A DNA stretch of 64,000 nucleotides from Apostichopus japonicus (taxonomy: Eukaryota; Echinodermata; Holothuroidea; Aspidochirotida; Stichopodidae). A program made the position numbers and the translations under genes. The stretch lies in contig NC_092579.1 in NCBI RefSeq assembly GCF_037975245.1, positions 31,510,666-31,574,665 of the forward strand, written 5' to 3'. The notes beneath the pieces are model-generated. The model was not told the DNA's origin. It did no database searches and was given only the letters and a program-made list of their open reading frames with translations. This document shows positions 34,706 through 47,023 of the stretch, one piece after another; the stretch's first letter is position 1, and the number at the start of each line of letters is the position of its first letter.

Positions 34706-35388
34706 CAGGTGCGTAGCAACTTTCATCCCCCAAATTGTTCTCGCGCTTTGTGATATTTTGTATATTACTAACTAAGCGGAGCGCCACCATCGGTTGGCAA
34801 GCAGCGTACAAGAAAATTTCTGGTTTTGATAGCCCCCAGATCACCGAAAATGGCACTTCTCAGGCTTGAAAATGACCAACCAGATGTACACTTTTGCCTG
34901 AGAACCAAGTTTTTTCCGAATAGTTTTTTTTTCCATCCATTACCTATTTTAAGATTGACACCAGTCACACATCATGTTGGATCTCATTGCATCTCCTGTG
35001 GATCATTGCTTTTGTAGGTAATACTACGTAACGGCCCAAAATACCCGTCAGCCCCACTTTTCAAGGTTTTAAAGCCCATTATTTGTTCAGAATTTGAATA
35101 AAAAATTCACTTCAAACATGCCCATAATGTTGCACAAAATATCATCTATGGACAACCAATATATAGAAAAAAAACCTTCAACCCCTAACAGACCTGTCAA
35201 AATTGCACGAGTAGAGGGAAGTATGATGAAGAATGTTGGTCAGGGAAGTTTCGAAAATTCAGACACAGTTAATGATATTAAAACCTCTTATAACAGCTAC
35301 TATAAAACTTCCATATCATAAAAAAAAAATACAAAAAAAAATTGAGGGGGGGAGCGGTCTCCCCCTTCGCCCCCTGGCTACGCTCCTG
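34706..35388. mobile_element. 683-bp MITE-like element in adducin intron
   Basis: The left end caggtgcgtagcaac and the complement of the right end, caggaggcgtagccag-like (ggctacgctcctg on +), form imperfect terminal inverted repeats, about 12 of 15 bases. The CAGG.GCGTAGC start is typical of hAT-derived MITEs in marine invertebrates. No 8-bp target duplication could be found. Internal ORFs are short. Confidence 0.5.
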
Positions 35389-35461
35389 CGGTTAGAAATC
35401 TTGTAGGAAACAGGCCAAATGGAAACCCAGTAACTCTTCTCTCTGGTTACATTTTTCACAG

Positions 35462-35563
35462 TGGGTAGGTGACAAGGACCCCAAGAGTGGTGATGCAGGC
35501 GCTATCACCGATCCACAACAGTTTGCAAGACAGGGACAAGGTCATAAGGAGTACAAGAAGAAG
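35462..35563 (+). CDS. adducin exon, neck region, 34 codons
   Basis: The acceptor tttttcacag and a weak donor gttaaa bound 102 nt in phase 0. It reads WVGDKDPKSGDAGAITDPQQ, then ends HKEYKKK. Position and phase match the vertebrate exon that starts KW.KED after KTK and ends in MRNK. The peptide itself is poorly conserved; the call depends on the next exon continuing the alignment. A gtacgt at 35572 is a stronger donor in another phase. Confidence 0.65.
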
Positions 35564-36413
35564 GTTAAACTGTACGTTGATGACGTTATACACTGTTATT
35601 TCTAATTGATTGTTTTATTTTTGTTATTTGTCACCACTTTCTCCTTCCTCTCACTTCTTTCCCATTTTTTCGCCTTTCCCCTAATTCGGTCTTCCGAGGA
35701 GTGAATGATGTATCTGGTATGTTATAGAAAAAGTGGTAAAAAAAAAAGATAATGTAAAAGTGTATCAGTGGGTGTTGCCCTGGATTCGTTGAAGCGGACT
35801 CCGCACGTAGGTAGGGTTCTCCCCTTGGAGGGAGCGGACTCCCCATTTAGGGAGCCATTTCCACATGTAGGGAGGGTTCACCCAAGAAAGTTTTTTAAGA
35901 TGTGGTATTTACTACTTTTGTATTTTTATGGTAGGTTGAAGCGGGTGGGTGTATATTTCCTCACGCCCCCGACCCCCTTCCCACCCAGGATCATTTTACA
36001 CACAGCAGACCCTTAGCCAGCCTCAAAAATTTGCTGTGAGAACTTTAAACATTCTTAAATCTCTCCTCCTTAGTATCACTCTTCAATGTCCTCTTAGTGT
36101 TATGTTATGTGTCTTCTTAGTGCTATGTTATGTGTTCTGTCATTCTGACATCTTTGATAGATGTCCCAAAGAGTGTCTGCCGGTGAAGTTTCCGTAACCA
36201 TATTACCCAGAAATGAAAATTTGATGAGGTCACACCTGCATCCAACAGAACGAGGCATTTAGCACTCATGCCACATGCTCCTTGCAGCTGGTGCCAGGAC
36301 CGCGGTGGCAAAAGGCATGAATTTTTAATGCCTCATCCTTAATGGCAGAGAGACTATGAATAGAAGTGTTATAATGTTATCAACGAGGATGTTGTCTACT
36401 CTTTGAATTTCAG

Positions 36414-36474
36414 ATTAGGCAAGAGCGTTTTGGGGATAAGACACACCCTGGACCCATCTCTGAAGTTCTGGCAG
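36414..36474 (+). CDS. adducin exon, IRQE block
   Basis: The acceptor tttgaatttcag and donor gtataa bound 61 nt. In phase 0 it reads IRQERFGDKTHPGPISEVLA, aligning with vertebrate IREQNLQDIKTAGPQSQVLCG. It leaves in phase 1 with G, as expected before GVVMDRS. The following exons, including the tail with the basic MARCKS-like domain, were not found in the next 27 kb. Confidence 0.8.
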
Positions 36475-39400
36475 GTATAACTTATGGAGATGCTTGCAGA
36501 ACACAGGTGCGTTGGAATTTTCCTTGTCTCTGGCCCCCCTACCTTCCATTCTCCCCACCCCCCACCCCCTCTGCATTTATCTATTAAGTCCACATTCTTA
36601 AAGGATATCTCTTGTTTTAGATTATGAAGAGCAGAGCCACCCACCTATTTCTGTTTATAGATTGTTTATGATTTGCATACTAGTATAAAGTATACCGACT
36701 AAGTTCAGTAGTATGTCAGCTGATAAGGCTTTTTGTTTCATGGACAAGACCGTAATAAGTTGGTGTAGGGTTATATAGCAGTTGTACGGGTATGCTACTG
36801 TAGACAAGGACAGAATAAAGTGCCCTCGCTACCTGTTGTGTTCTAACGCGTCTCATACCAGCACAACAGTGTCCTGTTTCATTGAAGCTTTTACACTGGT
36901 TCGAGAGTAAACCACTTGTATCAGCCCGATGACCCTCTAATAATATTGTAAACATTGATCAAGATCTAATAATATGGTAAAGTTTGATCAAGGTACCAGT
37001 TTACTTAAGAATAGAAAGTCTTTTTTTTTCTGTCTGTAGTTAGGTAATAGCTTGGCTGGCCTATCCCCCAATCCCAACACTTATTTTTATGTTATTTGAT
37101 TAAGCATTATCTTGACCGCACCTACCAATGGGCTGCCAAAGACTTAAGTATCCTTGCTTAGAAAAATTGTAAAAATCTTCATCATTAATCCAAAACAAGC
37201 ACTAAGTAATAGAAAGAGAGAAAATAAAAGGAAGGGGGGGGGGGCAATTTTGTTTTATCAATGTGCCTGGTGTGACAGTCGTTAGGATACGATTCATGTG
37301 TACTTATTAAAGTGTGGTGAAAATGACGGATGGTCTCGACATCCCTGCCGTTAGGTTCTATGTAAGTAATATCAGTGAATGTAGAAAGTACATGAGCTAC
37401 AGGGAAAAGTTGAGATATTAGCCCTCATCCCACCACCCCTGCACTCCACCCAGTAAAATGTGTGGGTAAATTGACACTGAAGCTAGTAATTGGACATGCC
37501 ACTGGAGTTGCACTTCATGTTAAAATCAATAGGTTGAACAAACTTCCATTGATAAGATCGAATTAATTGATCAATCTCAACTTACTGAAGCCAGCTTACT
37601 CCGAAACAAATATCTTTCAGTTATGGCTTGTTTTGATATTCTTCATTAATGATTACACAAAGTGATTGGTTTTAAGTGTAGAAATCATGTCACCTTTTAT
37701 GTGAGTCATAAATCAATGCTTTGCTTTACTTTTGTTGGTGAACTCGGTTTGATCAGTGCTGTTCTACCCAACCTCTACCCCCACCTATCCCCACCCCCCA
37801 AATTGCAGTTGTTTTCGGATCGGTTTGACTAGACTCACATGTTTGAAAGACTTGCCTGCAGCTTTTGTTTACTTTTCAATTGAGTGTTTTGTTTTGAATT
37901 TATTTTTGAAGTGATATTGTTTTCGTAAGCTTCACTTTCACCCTTTTTTGCATGAAAAAATGTTTTTATGGTAATGTGTGTATCTTTGCTGAACATCAGA
38001 AAGAAAAAAAATACAAGAAGATAATTTCATAATGAAACTATAGTTTAGAGAATTAATACCCAAGAGATTCTCAAAGAATATTATTTTAGATTTGCCAGAT
38101 TTTCTGAAAACATCGGTTCTGATCCTGCCAGACTCTATGTTTATTGTTCAGTTAAAGTAGCATTCAGCTTGAAAAATCTCAATAAAACACCAAACCATGT
38201 ATTCCATATCAAATACGAACATAATCGATGTGCAAATGATAGAAATTACACAAAGAGGAAGTTTTAACCTCCAACTATGTCCATATTAGCTGTTAGCGTT
38301 AGTCTTTACCATGTTTTTACTGTTTCTAGTTTTAGTGTTCGACTAACAAACAGTTTAAAACAAAAAAAATGGGGAAAAAAGTGCTCCTTTAATCTAAATT
38401 GCCTGCATGGAATATAGCTCCACTTTTAGTCAAATTACAGTAGTGCATGTCACCTTTAAACCCTGTCATTCTTCAATCTCCTTAAACTAGATCCCCCAAA
38501 ATTGCTTGACTTTCTCTCCAAACTACGATGTTGCCTCGACCAAAAAGAGGGGAGAAAGGAGAAACTGTTTTCTTTCTTAATTCAGCCATCTTTTTGGGCA
38601 TTTGCTACAATGATGTGATTTTGCTGTGACGTTGTCACAACTTGTCACAACGTGTCACAAGTCTGTATTTACTCTGTCGTTGTCGTTGATGTTGTTGCAA
38701 GTTTTGGTTTCCTTCCCCACTCGGTCGACCAGGATGCGCCACTGTCGGATTCTCGTGACGGTATGTAACCAGGCCAACAGGAATAGGAAATAAATTTAAT
38801 AACAAAACAAGGACAATAGCGCATCTTGGGAATAAAAGCAACCGAAATATCATCATTTTGTCACGGTGGATTTATATTGCAGACTTGAGGTTTCTGTATT
38901 ATCTATGAGGACATTATTAGAACAAACATCAGTAGCAACTGAAGTTCTCTCTCACCCTGTTTACTTCATCCATTTTCATTTTTCTTGGTGGTGAAGGGTG
39001 ATGGGTGTGGGGAAGTGGGGGGTTAAATGCCACCCTGAATATTTAAAATATGCAAAATTCTTAAAACCACAGAAAGATCAAATGTAAGAGAGGATCAAGA
39101 TGTCTTACTTGACTTTTCATATAGCAGAAGGGACAGAGGTGATCAGGCTAATTAGCCATGTGAAGTTGCACCTCTTTGGGCGTGGGTCGGAGGGGGAGAA
39201 ATACACCAAGGGTTTCGTACAGAAATATTGCATAATATTGCCTTCACCTGGTGGTAATTAGAATTGAATGAAAAGTGTAGTACGTTAAATGCTACTTCAC
39301 AAAATTGATTGATCTTTTAGCTTTCAATTCAGGCTTCGTCGCTGAAATGCTCTCTCAACCGATTCTCCATTCAGTGATAAAAGGACATCTGGATTCAACT

Positions 39401-40247
39401 TTAAGTCTCTGCTTGTTTGTTTGTTTCTGTCCTCTCTAAATATGAAAGTCTCAATATCTGTCCCATCCATGTTTTGCCATGCCAAGCATCATATATTTAC
39501 AGACTAATTGCACCCATTTCGACAGTGCTGAAGTAAAACTCTTTAAAGTGTTTTTAGGGAACTATTTAGTAGCTACTTGACCCGACTGTCAACTTATTTT
39601 CTATGGTATCAATTTTTCTTTAAATCCATTCGGATATGGGTATTTTGAGTTTTTCATACGACGTAAACACAAACAAAAATGTTGGTCATGAATAGCACAC
39701 AGCTCCTCTGTTTTTACTTACATTTCAAAACTGAGTAAATTGGTTGGTTTTATAACTTGCCTCGTAGTTGTGTTCTGATGAATATCCTTCATTGTTTGTA
39801 CTTACTTTCATGTGATATTTAGGTATAAAGCCCCATTATGCCTTCCATTATAAACACGAACAAACTGTTCCCTAACCCTAGTTTGGTACCATTGTGTAGT
39901 TAATAAGCAGACAATCTTGTAGGTGCATTGTTTGCCAAATATTTTGGCTGAATCTCAGAGAACGAGCGAGAATAGAAACCTCCAAAACATTATTATTCAG
40001 ACCGTCCAGATGGAATGCATAGTGAGACTTTAACATCAAAGGACAAGATGTACAGTGACCTTTGAGTTAATGTTATATATTCTTTGATGGTATGATATTC
40101 CTTTTATTACCCTTATATTTCTTACATCATGGTGAAGCGTGTAAAACCTACCTTTATAATCCCCACCGGTTTCATACACAGTGTATCAAAGACTGGAACA
40201 GTATGAACTATCTTTTTAACTGTTTCCATTCATTTAGAAGATAGTGT
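36475..40247. other. no gene recognised
   Basis: Expected adducin 3' exons were looked for and not seen. The stretch has a G run at about 37237, a tgtcacaac triplet repeat at 38634-38660 and long AT-rich parts. No supported exon. Confidence 0.45.
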
Positions 40248-40412
40248 GCTTAACAGGTCCCATTGGCCCCAGTAAGCTTTTGCCGCCCTATCTAACCCAC
40301 TAATCTGCTCCCAGGGAGGACGAGAACCACTCTCCTTCCAATTCAACACTGGCCCAATATTACTATCCTTTAGTTGGTACCCCCTGAGCTGCTCCTTGGT
40401 ACAGCTCTCAAC

Positions 40413-40907
40413 CTAATTAGAGTCCGCCGTAGCTATGTTACATAACCCTGGGGTCTCTTTCGGAGGGTTGGCAGGCAATGCTCCGGAATGCACCATGGGG
40501 GGATCACTTCTCGACAAAGCGTCTGCATTGGCATGCACTCTGCCAGGCCTAGTTTCTATCTGAAAATCATATGTGCCCAGCACTTCCAGCCACCTAGCTA
40601 CCTGACCCTCGGGGGATTTAAAGTTATACAACCAACGGAGGGAGCCATGATCCGTGCGTAACAAAAATTTCCTGCCATAAAGGTAGTGGCGGAAATTCTT
40701 AATAAAAGTTACAACAGCAAGAATTTCTCTACGTGTTATGGAATACTTCTTTTCACTACTGCTTAGCGTAAGACTGGCATAGGCCGCAGGATGTTCTTCA
40801 CCCCGAATGGTCTGAGACAACACAGCCCCTATTGCTGTATTGCTAGCATCAGTATCAAGGATAAACATCTGACTAAAATTTGGGTAGGCTAATGCGGGAG
40901 CTGTCAT
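40413..40907 (-). pseudogene. gypsy RNase H domain
   Basis: A 164-codon open frame with FILDTDASNTAIGAVLSQ, EKKYSITRREILAVV, RTDHGSLRWLYNF and ALSRSDPP, the normal order of the Ty3/gypsy RNase H domain with its catalytic acidic residues. It stops with TAG; homologous reading continues to the integrase start at about 40250. Confidence 0.9.
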
Positions 40908-41016
40908 CAGTTTAGATTTCAGAGTCTGAAATCGTTCTTCACACTCCTCAGACCACAGAAACCTTTGGCCTTTCTTTGTTAGTGCATGTAGGGGACTGGC
41001 AATTTCTGCAAAGTTC

Positions 41017-42341
41017 CTAATAAATTTCCTGTAATAGGAACACAGTCCCAGAAATCCCCTTAGTTGCTTCAGTACGTGTTGTGGGAGGGGGCCAATCTGT
41101 GATTACTTCGATCTTACTGGGATCGGTACCCACCCCGTGATCAGAGACAATGTGACCTAAATACTTGACTTCCTTTTTGAGCAAGTCACACTTGGAAGGC
41201 TTAAGCTTCAACCCTGCCCCCTTAATCGGTCGAAAACTTCTCCTAGGCGTACTAAATGCTCCTCTATCGTGGTGGCATATATTATGATATCATCGATATA
41301 TATAAGACATATTTGCCAATGTAACTCACGAAGTACCTGCTCCATTAATCTCTGAAAAGTGGCAGAGGCGTTGCACAATCCAAAAGGTAACACATTAAAC
41401 TCATAAAGACCACTACCCATTGAGAAGGCTGTTTTCTCCCTGTCTCTACGGTCCATTTCGACTTGCCAGTACCCACTTTTTAGATCAAGGGTAGAAAACC
41501 ACTTAGCCCCTGATAATGCATCTAAGCTATCATCTATCCTAGGCAATGGAAAGGCGTCTTTATTAGTAACGTCATTTTACCTACGATAGTCTATACAAAA
41601 CCATAAAGAGCCAGCTTTCTTTTTCACTAGAACCACTGGGGAGGACCACGCACTCTTAGAAGGAAAAATGAAGCCTTGCGTCAACATCTCATTCACTTCG
41701 GCCTGTGCTTCTACCTGTTTATGAAAGGGGAGTCTCCTAGAGAGCTGTCGGATTGGGGTTGCATCACCCGTATCAATGCAATGCTTAACCAACCCAATCC
41801 TTCCTAAGGGGTCACCTTCGCAAGAGAACACACTACGGTCATCCTGCAAAAACTGCCTCAAACGAATACGCTCACAATTGGGTACACCCTCCCCACTTCG
41901 ATGGAGCAAATCTTCCATCTCGGCCGGTAACCCACTGGTATAATTGTTCTCTACCTCATCTACCTCCACAACGTTGGCAATGGGGGAAACTATGCCTACA
42001 TGGGTACCTTTGTACAATGTTACAGGATTCGAAGTACCATTTAATAGTCTAATAGGGACAGTCCTTCTAGAAGTATCAACTAAAGCAAGTCCAACCATAA
42101 CATGGCGGCTTTCAGGCACTCCAGGTTTAGTTTCCAGTAGGCCTGGCCCATTCAGCTTCCCCGGGGGCACTCCATACATCAATTCTAACACCCCTGACAC
42201 CATAATCTCGCTCTCTGCAGGGATAAAGACTGTCTCAACCAGTGCTACCCTAACTGGCTGATCCAGCGGAGTCTCACAAAGAGGAACAGCTAAGCGGGTC
42301 CTACCAACAAACAATAGGGGTTCACCTCCCAATTGTATCAA
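41017..42341 (-). pseudogene. gypsy reverse transcriptase
   Basis: From 42341: linker, then SAWSSPVVLVKKKAGS and a TAA at 41575 after DYRR. It continues as FSTLDLKSGYWQVEM, LPFGLCNASATFQRLM and YIDDIIIYA (catalytic DD). A one-base shift at about 41210 moves it to MKLKPSKCDLLKKEVKYLGH, and another near 41060 ends homology in that frame. Motif order and spacing are normal for Ty3/gypsy. Confidence 0.9.
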
Positions 42342-42353
42342 ACATTCATGTTC

Positions 42354-42635
42354 TCAAAAGTCAATTCCAAGTAAACCAGGGGCAGTGATACCGCCAACTA
42401 GGACTTGCACTGGAATCTTCAGGGTGTGAAATTTGAAGGTTAAGTTACATTTACCTTTTACTTGGAGTGGCCTACCATCAACATCGGCAAAACTGGCTCC
42501 CGTCTCAGTAAGTGGAGCCAAATTACCTGCAGAGCATAAATGCTCCCATGTCTGAACACTAATGATGGTAGTACCAGCGCCAGTATCTACTAAAAAAGCA
42601 ATCTCGGTATTAGAGATACATATATTTGCACACAA
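42354..42635 (-). pseudogene. gypsy aspartic protease
   Basis: The frame contains FLVDTGAGTTIIS, the active-site DTG(A) of a retropepsin, and ends with GLLGIDF, the usual hydrophobic-hydrophobic-G partner motif. A TGA follows at once, before the RT linker. It would cleave the Gag-Pol polyprotein. Confidence 0.9.
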
Positions 42636-42727
42636 AGCTCCCCCTGACTTGACCTTCTCCCCATTTCCAAAACGTTGCAGGGCTTCAATTTGCTCAGTCG
42701 AGGGGCACCCCTCATCCCCGACTGACT

Positions 42728-44057
42728 CTAGTTTCCCGATCCCTGTCTACTTGGCTTAGAGGGACAGTACCGGCTAATGTGACCTAACTGCCCACACCTC
42801 CAACACTGCATGGGACCAGGCCCAGACCCAGTTAAAGGGGGTGGCGCTGGCGGACCTTGCTGAACAAATTGACTTAACCTAGCATTGTCCTCCAAACCTT
42901 TTCCCAATTGTACTTCCAGCCTATCCAATCTTTCAGTAATTCCGCCAACCGTATCCGACGATGCCGAAACAGTATAGACAGAACGCCGGGGTTTCATCAC
43001 TCCCTCTGCCTGGTCAATAGCCTCCACCTCAAGGGCAAGATGCAGAGTATTTTCTATTGTCTTGGGTCTACCCCTTCGAACAACAATCCTAGCCAAGGGT
43101 GTAGGAACCGGGGGGGGGGGGGGCTGGGGGGTGCCAGCCCCCCAGTGAAAAATGTGGAGGGGCGGAAGTATCATTCCGCCCCCCCCCCCCCCCACTTCGC
43201 AAGTCAGAAAACCCCTTTTCATTTCCAAATGAGAAAAAAATCTCATTTGGAGCATCAAATTGCATCTAAGGCCAGGTGAAAATACAAAATTAAGTTTACA
43301 AAACGGAGTGGGTGTTGAAGTGTGCTATATTGCACCAAATTGCATCTGAGACCACCTGGAAATGCAAACGGTCCCCCTCCCCTTAGACCCCTCCCCCAGG
43401 CCGGCCATCAATCTTCAGCCCCCCCACTCAAAAGTACCTTCCTACGCCACTGATCCTAGCATCCCTGTCACGTAAAGCACCCAAAAAAGACTCTAGAGCT
43501 AACTCGTCATGTGCTCGCATATCAAGGCCGGGATAAGCCTCTATCACTTCCCGACGGATTGAAGAGCACAGCCCAGGTAAGGTCTCACCCTCTGCCCGTA
43601 CTCTAGATCTTAATTTTGCCCTTCTAGCGCTAGTCAGGGCTGCTGGAGCAAAAAATCTAGAAAGTGCGTTTACAGTGGTCTCATAACTACCACGGTCTGT
43701 AGATGATAGTCCCATATATACCTCCTGGGCGTGCCCAGTTAACTTAGCTACCAGGATTTTTGATTTTTCTAATTCCGTCCACCCATTAATCTCCGCACAG
43801 ACTGTAAAATGAGTCAGCTAATGATCCCACTTTCTTCTCCCATCATAACTATCTGGCATAATAATAGGTTTACGGAACGAGTCACCTAAGGCATTTGAAT
43901 TACGAACCCCTCTGCCTGGCGAAGTACCCCTATTATATAACCAATCCCTATCCCTGGTAAGATTAAATTGACAAACCTCAGCTTCTCTCTCCAGTGCCTC
44001 TATCTCGGCAATAAGCCTCTCCACAGAGTCCCCCTCGCTCTCTCGTCGTGCAGCCAT
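42728..44057 (-). pseudogene. gypsy gag, split by a MITE
   Basis: ATG at 44057 (MAARRESEGDSVERLIAEIE) starts a coiled-coil-like segment, broken by a stop at 43818. The capsid-like part (43715-43460) includes FFAPAALTSARRAKLRSRVR and ALESFLGALRDRDARI. The MITE at 43095-43452 interrupts here; gag resumes with ARIVVRRGRPKTIENT and reaches one CCHC knuckle, CWRCGQLGHISRYC. It ends in TAG at 42728, in a different frame from protease. Confidence 0.9.
43095..43452. mobile_element. 358-bp hAT-type MITE with 8-bp target duplication
   Basis: The ends, caagggtgtaggaaccgg on the left and the complement cagtggcgtaggaagg on the right, are terminal inverted repeats. Both sides carry atcctagc (43087-43094 and 43453-43460), the 8-bp duplication typical of hAT transposition. 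Removing the element and one copy restores the gag frame. Inside are long G and C runs and two diverged cacctgg...tgcatct blocks. A partial copy is at 32688. Confidence 0.92.
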
Positions 44058-44187
44058 CTCGCCTCCTTCCAGAAACCAGGCTTACTTAAAGGTAAAGAAA
44101 CTTGGTATGATATTAAATTGTCAAAATACCATGGGGCTCCAAAGCCCTGCCAGCAAACTTGAAATAGGGAGGTGGGGTGACAAAAAT

Positions 44188-44206
44188 AATCCCACTTCTG
44201 ACACCA
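44188..44206 (-). other. primer binding site, tRNA-Leu
   Basis: On the minus strand, five bases after the LTR end, tggtgtcagaagtgggatt is complementary to the 3' end of tRNA-Leu (animal Leu-CAG-type tRNAs end in ...ATCCCACTTCTGACACCA). It would prime minus-strand cDNA. Confidence 0.85.
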
Positions 44207-44211
44207 ATTTC

Positions 44212-45204
44212 TGTAACGCCCTTGTACCCCGGCCGAGCGGTAGCGTGGGAAATCAGGCAGCTGGAGGCCACCTGATGTCAGGGCAGGGGAAGGGGGGAGG
44301 CGAAGACTTATGCTAGCAGGGCTTGAACCAATACACAAAAAAGAGAGAAGAATATAGTTAAAGAGAACTGGGTCTCAAATCAACAATTTAATAGCTTAAT
44401 TAACTTTAAACATACACTTAACAAAAATAAGGCAGTGACTTTCTGCCGTACACAAATATAAAAGCAAACAACGTTCCGGGCAGAGATTCAGTTTAAATAA
44501 ATAACAAATACACTACATACCAGGACGTGGGCAGCACGGCTCTTAAGAATCACGAGAGTGAATACCTGACACGTGGCGCCAACGGCAGACTAAAGAAATA
44601 CTGCCTAATGTGGTCCCGCCCCGATTAACTTCTGCAATACCTCCGGGGAGAGCCCTAATTTGACCCTACCTCCGGAGTCTATAACATGCAAAGAAGCCAA
44701 CCAGGACGGGAAATTATTAGTTGTACAATACAAAAGGAATCGCGCCCGGTAGTCAGCCCTCACTCCCGGACCCGCTCTCTAAAATAAATGAACCTTGCCT
44801 TTAAAATAATACTATACTCTAATTGCCGTGCTGCTCACCGCTGGTCTCCAGTTCTCTGCCCGAACTTCAACGAAATAAATTAAGTGTCCACAAAACAAAA
44901 TACATAAGAAAAACAACGTCTTAATTAAACAAAGTAAAGAGAGCAAGGGAAAGTACAATAGATAAACGGTAAACAGAACAACTCGCGTAATAAAAGAGCG
45001 AATGCCTGGAATGCTGGTGATGGCAGACGACGGGGAGAGCGAAAGAGACCTGCATAATAAAACAAAAGTAAATGGAATGGTGAATGAATGGACAACAAAT
45101 CGCAGGGTAAATTATTCAAACAAAACGGGAAAACATATTCTTAGTAGCCCTGGGCGCATTCTAAATACGGGGTACACGCATCCCGAACAACCCAGGGCGT
45201 AACA
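44212..45204 (-). repeat. gypsy 5' LTR, 993 bp
   Basis: On the minus strand it begins TGTTACGCCCTGGGTT at 45204 and ends AAGGGCGTTACA at 44212, with the canonical TG...CA ends inside the inverted tgttacgccc/gggcgttaca pair. The primer site follows. No second LTR is present in the window, so divergence between LTRs cannot be used for dating. Confidence 0.88.
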
Positions 45205-47023
45205 ATAGTACAGTATTCAAATGGTAGCCTTTACTGTAGAGTTGTTAACTCTATTGTTCACTCTGATAGTTGAGTATAATTAAGTTACATAATATATGCT
45301 GCAAGACACTTGGGGCGATATTTTATGAAGGAAGTACGTTCCGTTGTAGCTACTTGTTCTGTTTGCTATATGATCTAACTGTTAACAATGAATTATTTGA
45401 CAACCTGTAGGCTTTATTTTCACACGCAAATGAGTACTTATTAATGATTACCCACATTGTTGATTATTATAGATGTGATTGAACACACAATATCACAACC
45501 TAATTAAAAGGCTTGTATTAGTATACATCTCTCTCCAGAGGCTCCAGTTCACTGTACTTTGATCAAGGGATGTCATTTTCTTATCATGTTTTCAGTTTTA
45601 GTACTTTTATCTTTTATGTTACTGTTTAATTATCATTCAATTATGGTGTGTATGTATGCTGTTGATAAATAAAAAGGATTCCAGCTTCCACGGAGTGGTA
45701 AAATAAATGGCTGTCCTTTGAGTTTCTTATAAAGCAAAGATTTATATCAGAGCTGTAACATTATGTAAATGTGGTTTTCTGTTTCTTAATCGATCTTGGT
45801 GTCCAATTGCACTACACATCCAACAAATGCAGATACCCCCTCCAACCATACCAAAGATAAGAATGGGGTTACACGGCCCTTGTAATAATAATAATGAGCA
45901 GTTATTTTTACAAAGCTTAACCAAACACAAATGTGGGAGAAGCCCGCGCACAGGCGTATGGATCACAACTTACACTACGGGTGGCTTCCAATTCAACATT
46001 TTATATAAAATTTAGAAACTCATTTCAGATGGGAAAACTGTAGACTGCTCTTGGATGATAAACCCACCTTACATAGAACCTCCTGATTGCCAAACCTCAT
46101 TGCTTCAAATGCCATTGCCTTTATCCACTCGATCACAGCACCAGTGGTTCATCCTAGATGAAACCTAGCTGGCAGAGGGAGGGGGGGGGCACCTAAGATA
46201 CAGTTACAGCAACTGAAGTAGATATAACTTTTGATTCTATTAAAATTTAGCAAACCTCTCCATTACCCAACCTCTACTTCAAGACATGCATAAGGAACAG
46301 ATGCTCTAGAACTCTGCACAAAAAGGTAAGACTGTACTTTAAGAACAAAACCTCTACATGGATCAGAGAAACAGTGAATTTCATTTAATACCTTCATTTA
46401 TATTGGGGAATGGGTTAAAAATTCAGACAGTTTATCTAAAAAATCTCAAATGTGACATTTTATCACAAAATTCAAGCAGTTTTTGCCAAAATTTGTTGTA
46501 TCTGAGAATGTTCATGCAGCTAGCTAAACAATTTTAGGTTGACATTTTTATGTCAAGATTCGCCCCAAGAGTCCGGCCCCCTCAAAAAGTGTAAATTATT
46601 ATCTTTAGAATGTCTGTCCCATGGATACGCCAGACCTACACCCTCGCCCCCCCCCCCCCCCCCCGCGTTGATCATGACAGTACGCCTACTGTCCCGCCTA
46701 GGCCTAATGCCAGACCAACCCATTCGAGTAATGATATATTGGTCATTAAAACAACTTTTGTGACGAGATTCGCAGCGAACTCAATAAATTATCTTGACCA
46801 TGCAACATGTTTAATGACCTTAGGCCTATGTTATGAGAACATTTGAATTGTTTCGTTGTAAATGTAATGATTTCAAATGGATATGCATCTAGCATGTCAT
46901 TGCTAGTTTATTTTTTTTCAATTAATACGTTGATATATTATGCGGTGTTTGTCCCACATGGCTTGCCATAGACGCACACGGTCGTGGTCAAAGGTTAAGC
47001 AACGGAGCGCGAATTATGATCTG

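Larger units (their letters stand above)
40248..45204 (-). mobile_element. Ty3/gypsy LTR retrotransposon, truncated
   Basis: Read on the minus strand: 5' LTR (45204-44212), primer binding site, gag with CCHC, protease, reverse transcriptase and RNase H. It ends near 40248 in the first part of integrase (DSNIGPVLNWKESGSRPPWE, then AAKAYWGQW), so most of integrase and the 3' LTR are missing. At least six stops or frameshifts interrupt gag-pol, and a MITE sits in gag. It is an old inactive copy. Confidence 0.95.

Noticed and set aside
38635-38856. Minus-strand 73-codon ORF with a hydrophobic start resembling a signal peptide
   Set aside because: The rest is low-complexity Q/R-rich sequence from repeated tgttg/tcgttg words; no splice sites or homology support it.
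41944-42261. Plus-strand 105-codon ORF opposite gypsy pol
   Set aside because: It is a shadow of the clearly homologous minus-strand pol frame.
44220-44335. tRNA-like words in the gypsy LTR (ggccgagcggtagc and, on the other strand, ggttcaagccc)
   Set aside because: The A-box-like word is on the plus strand and the B-box-like word on the minus strand, so they cannot form one tRNA gene or pol III promoter.
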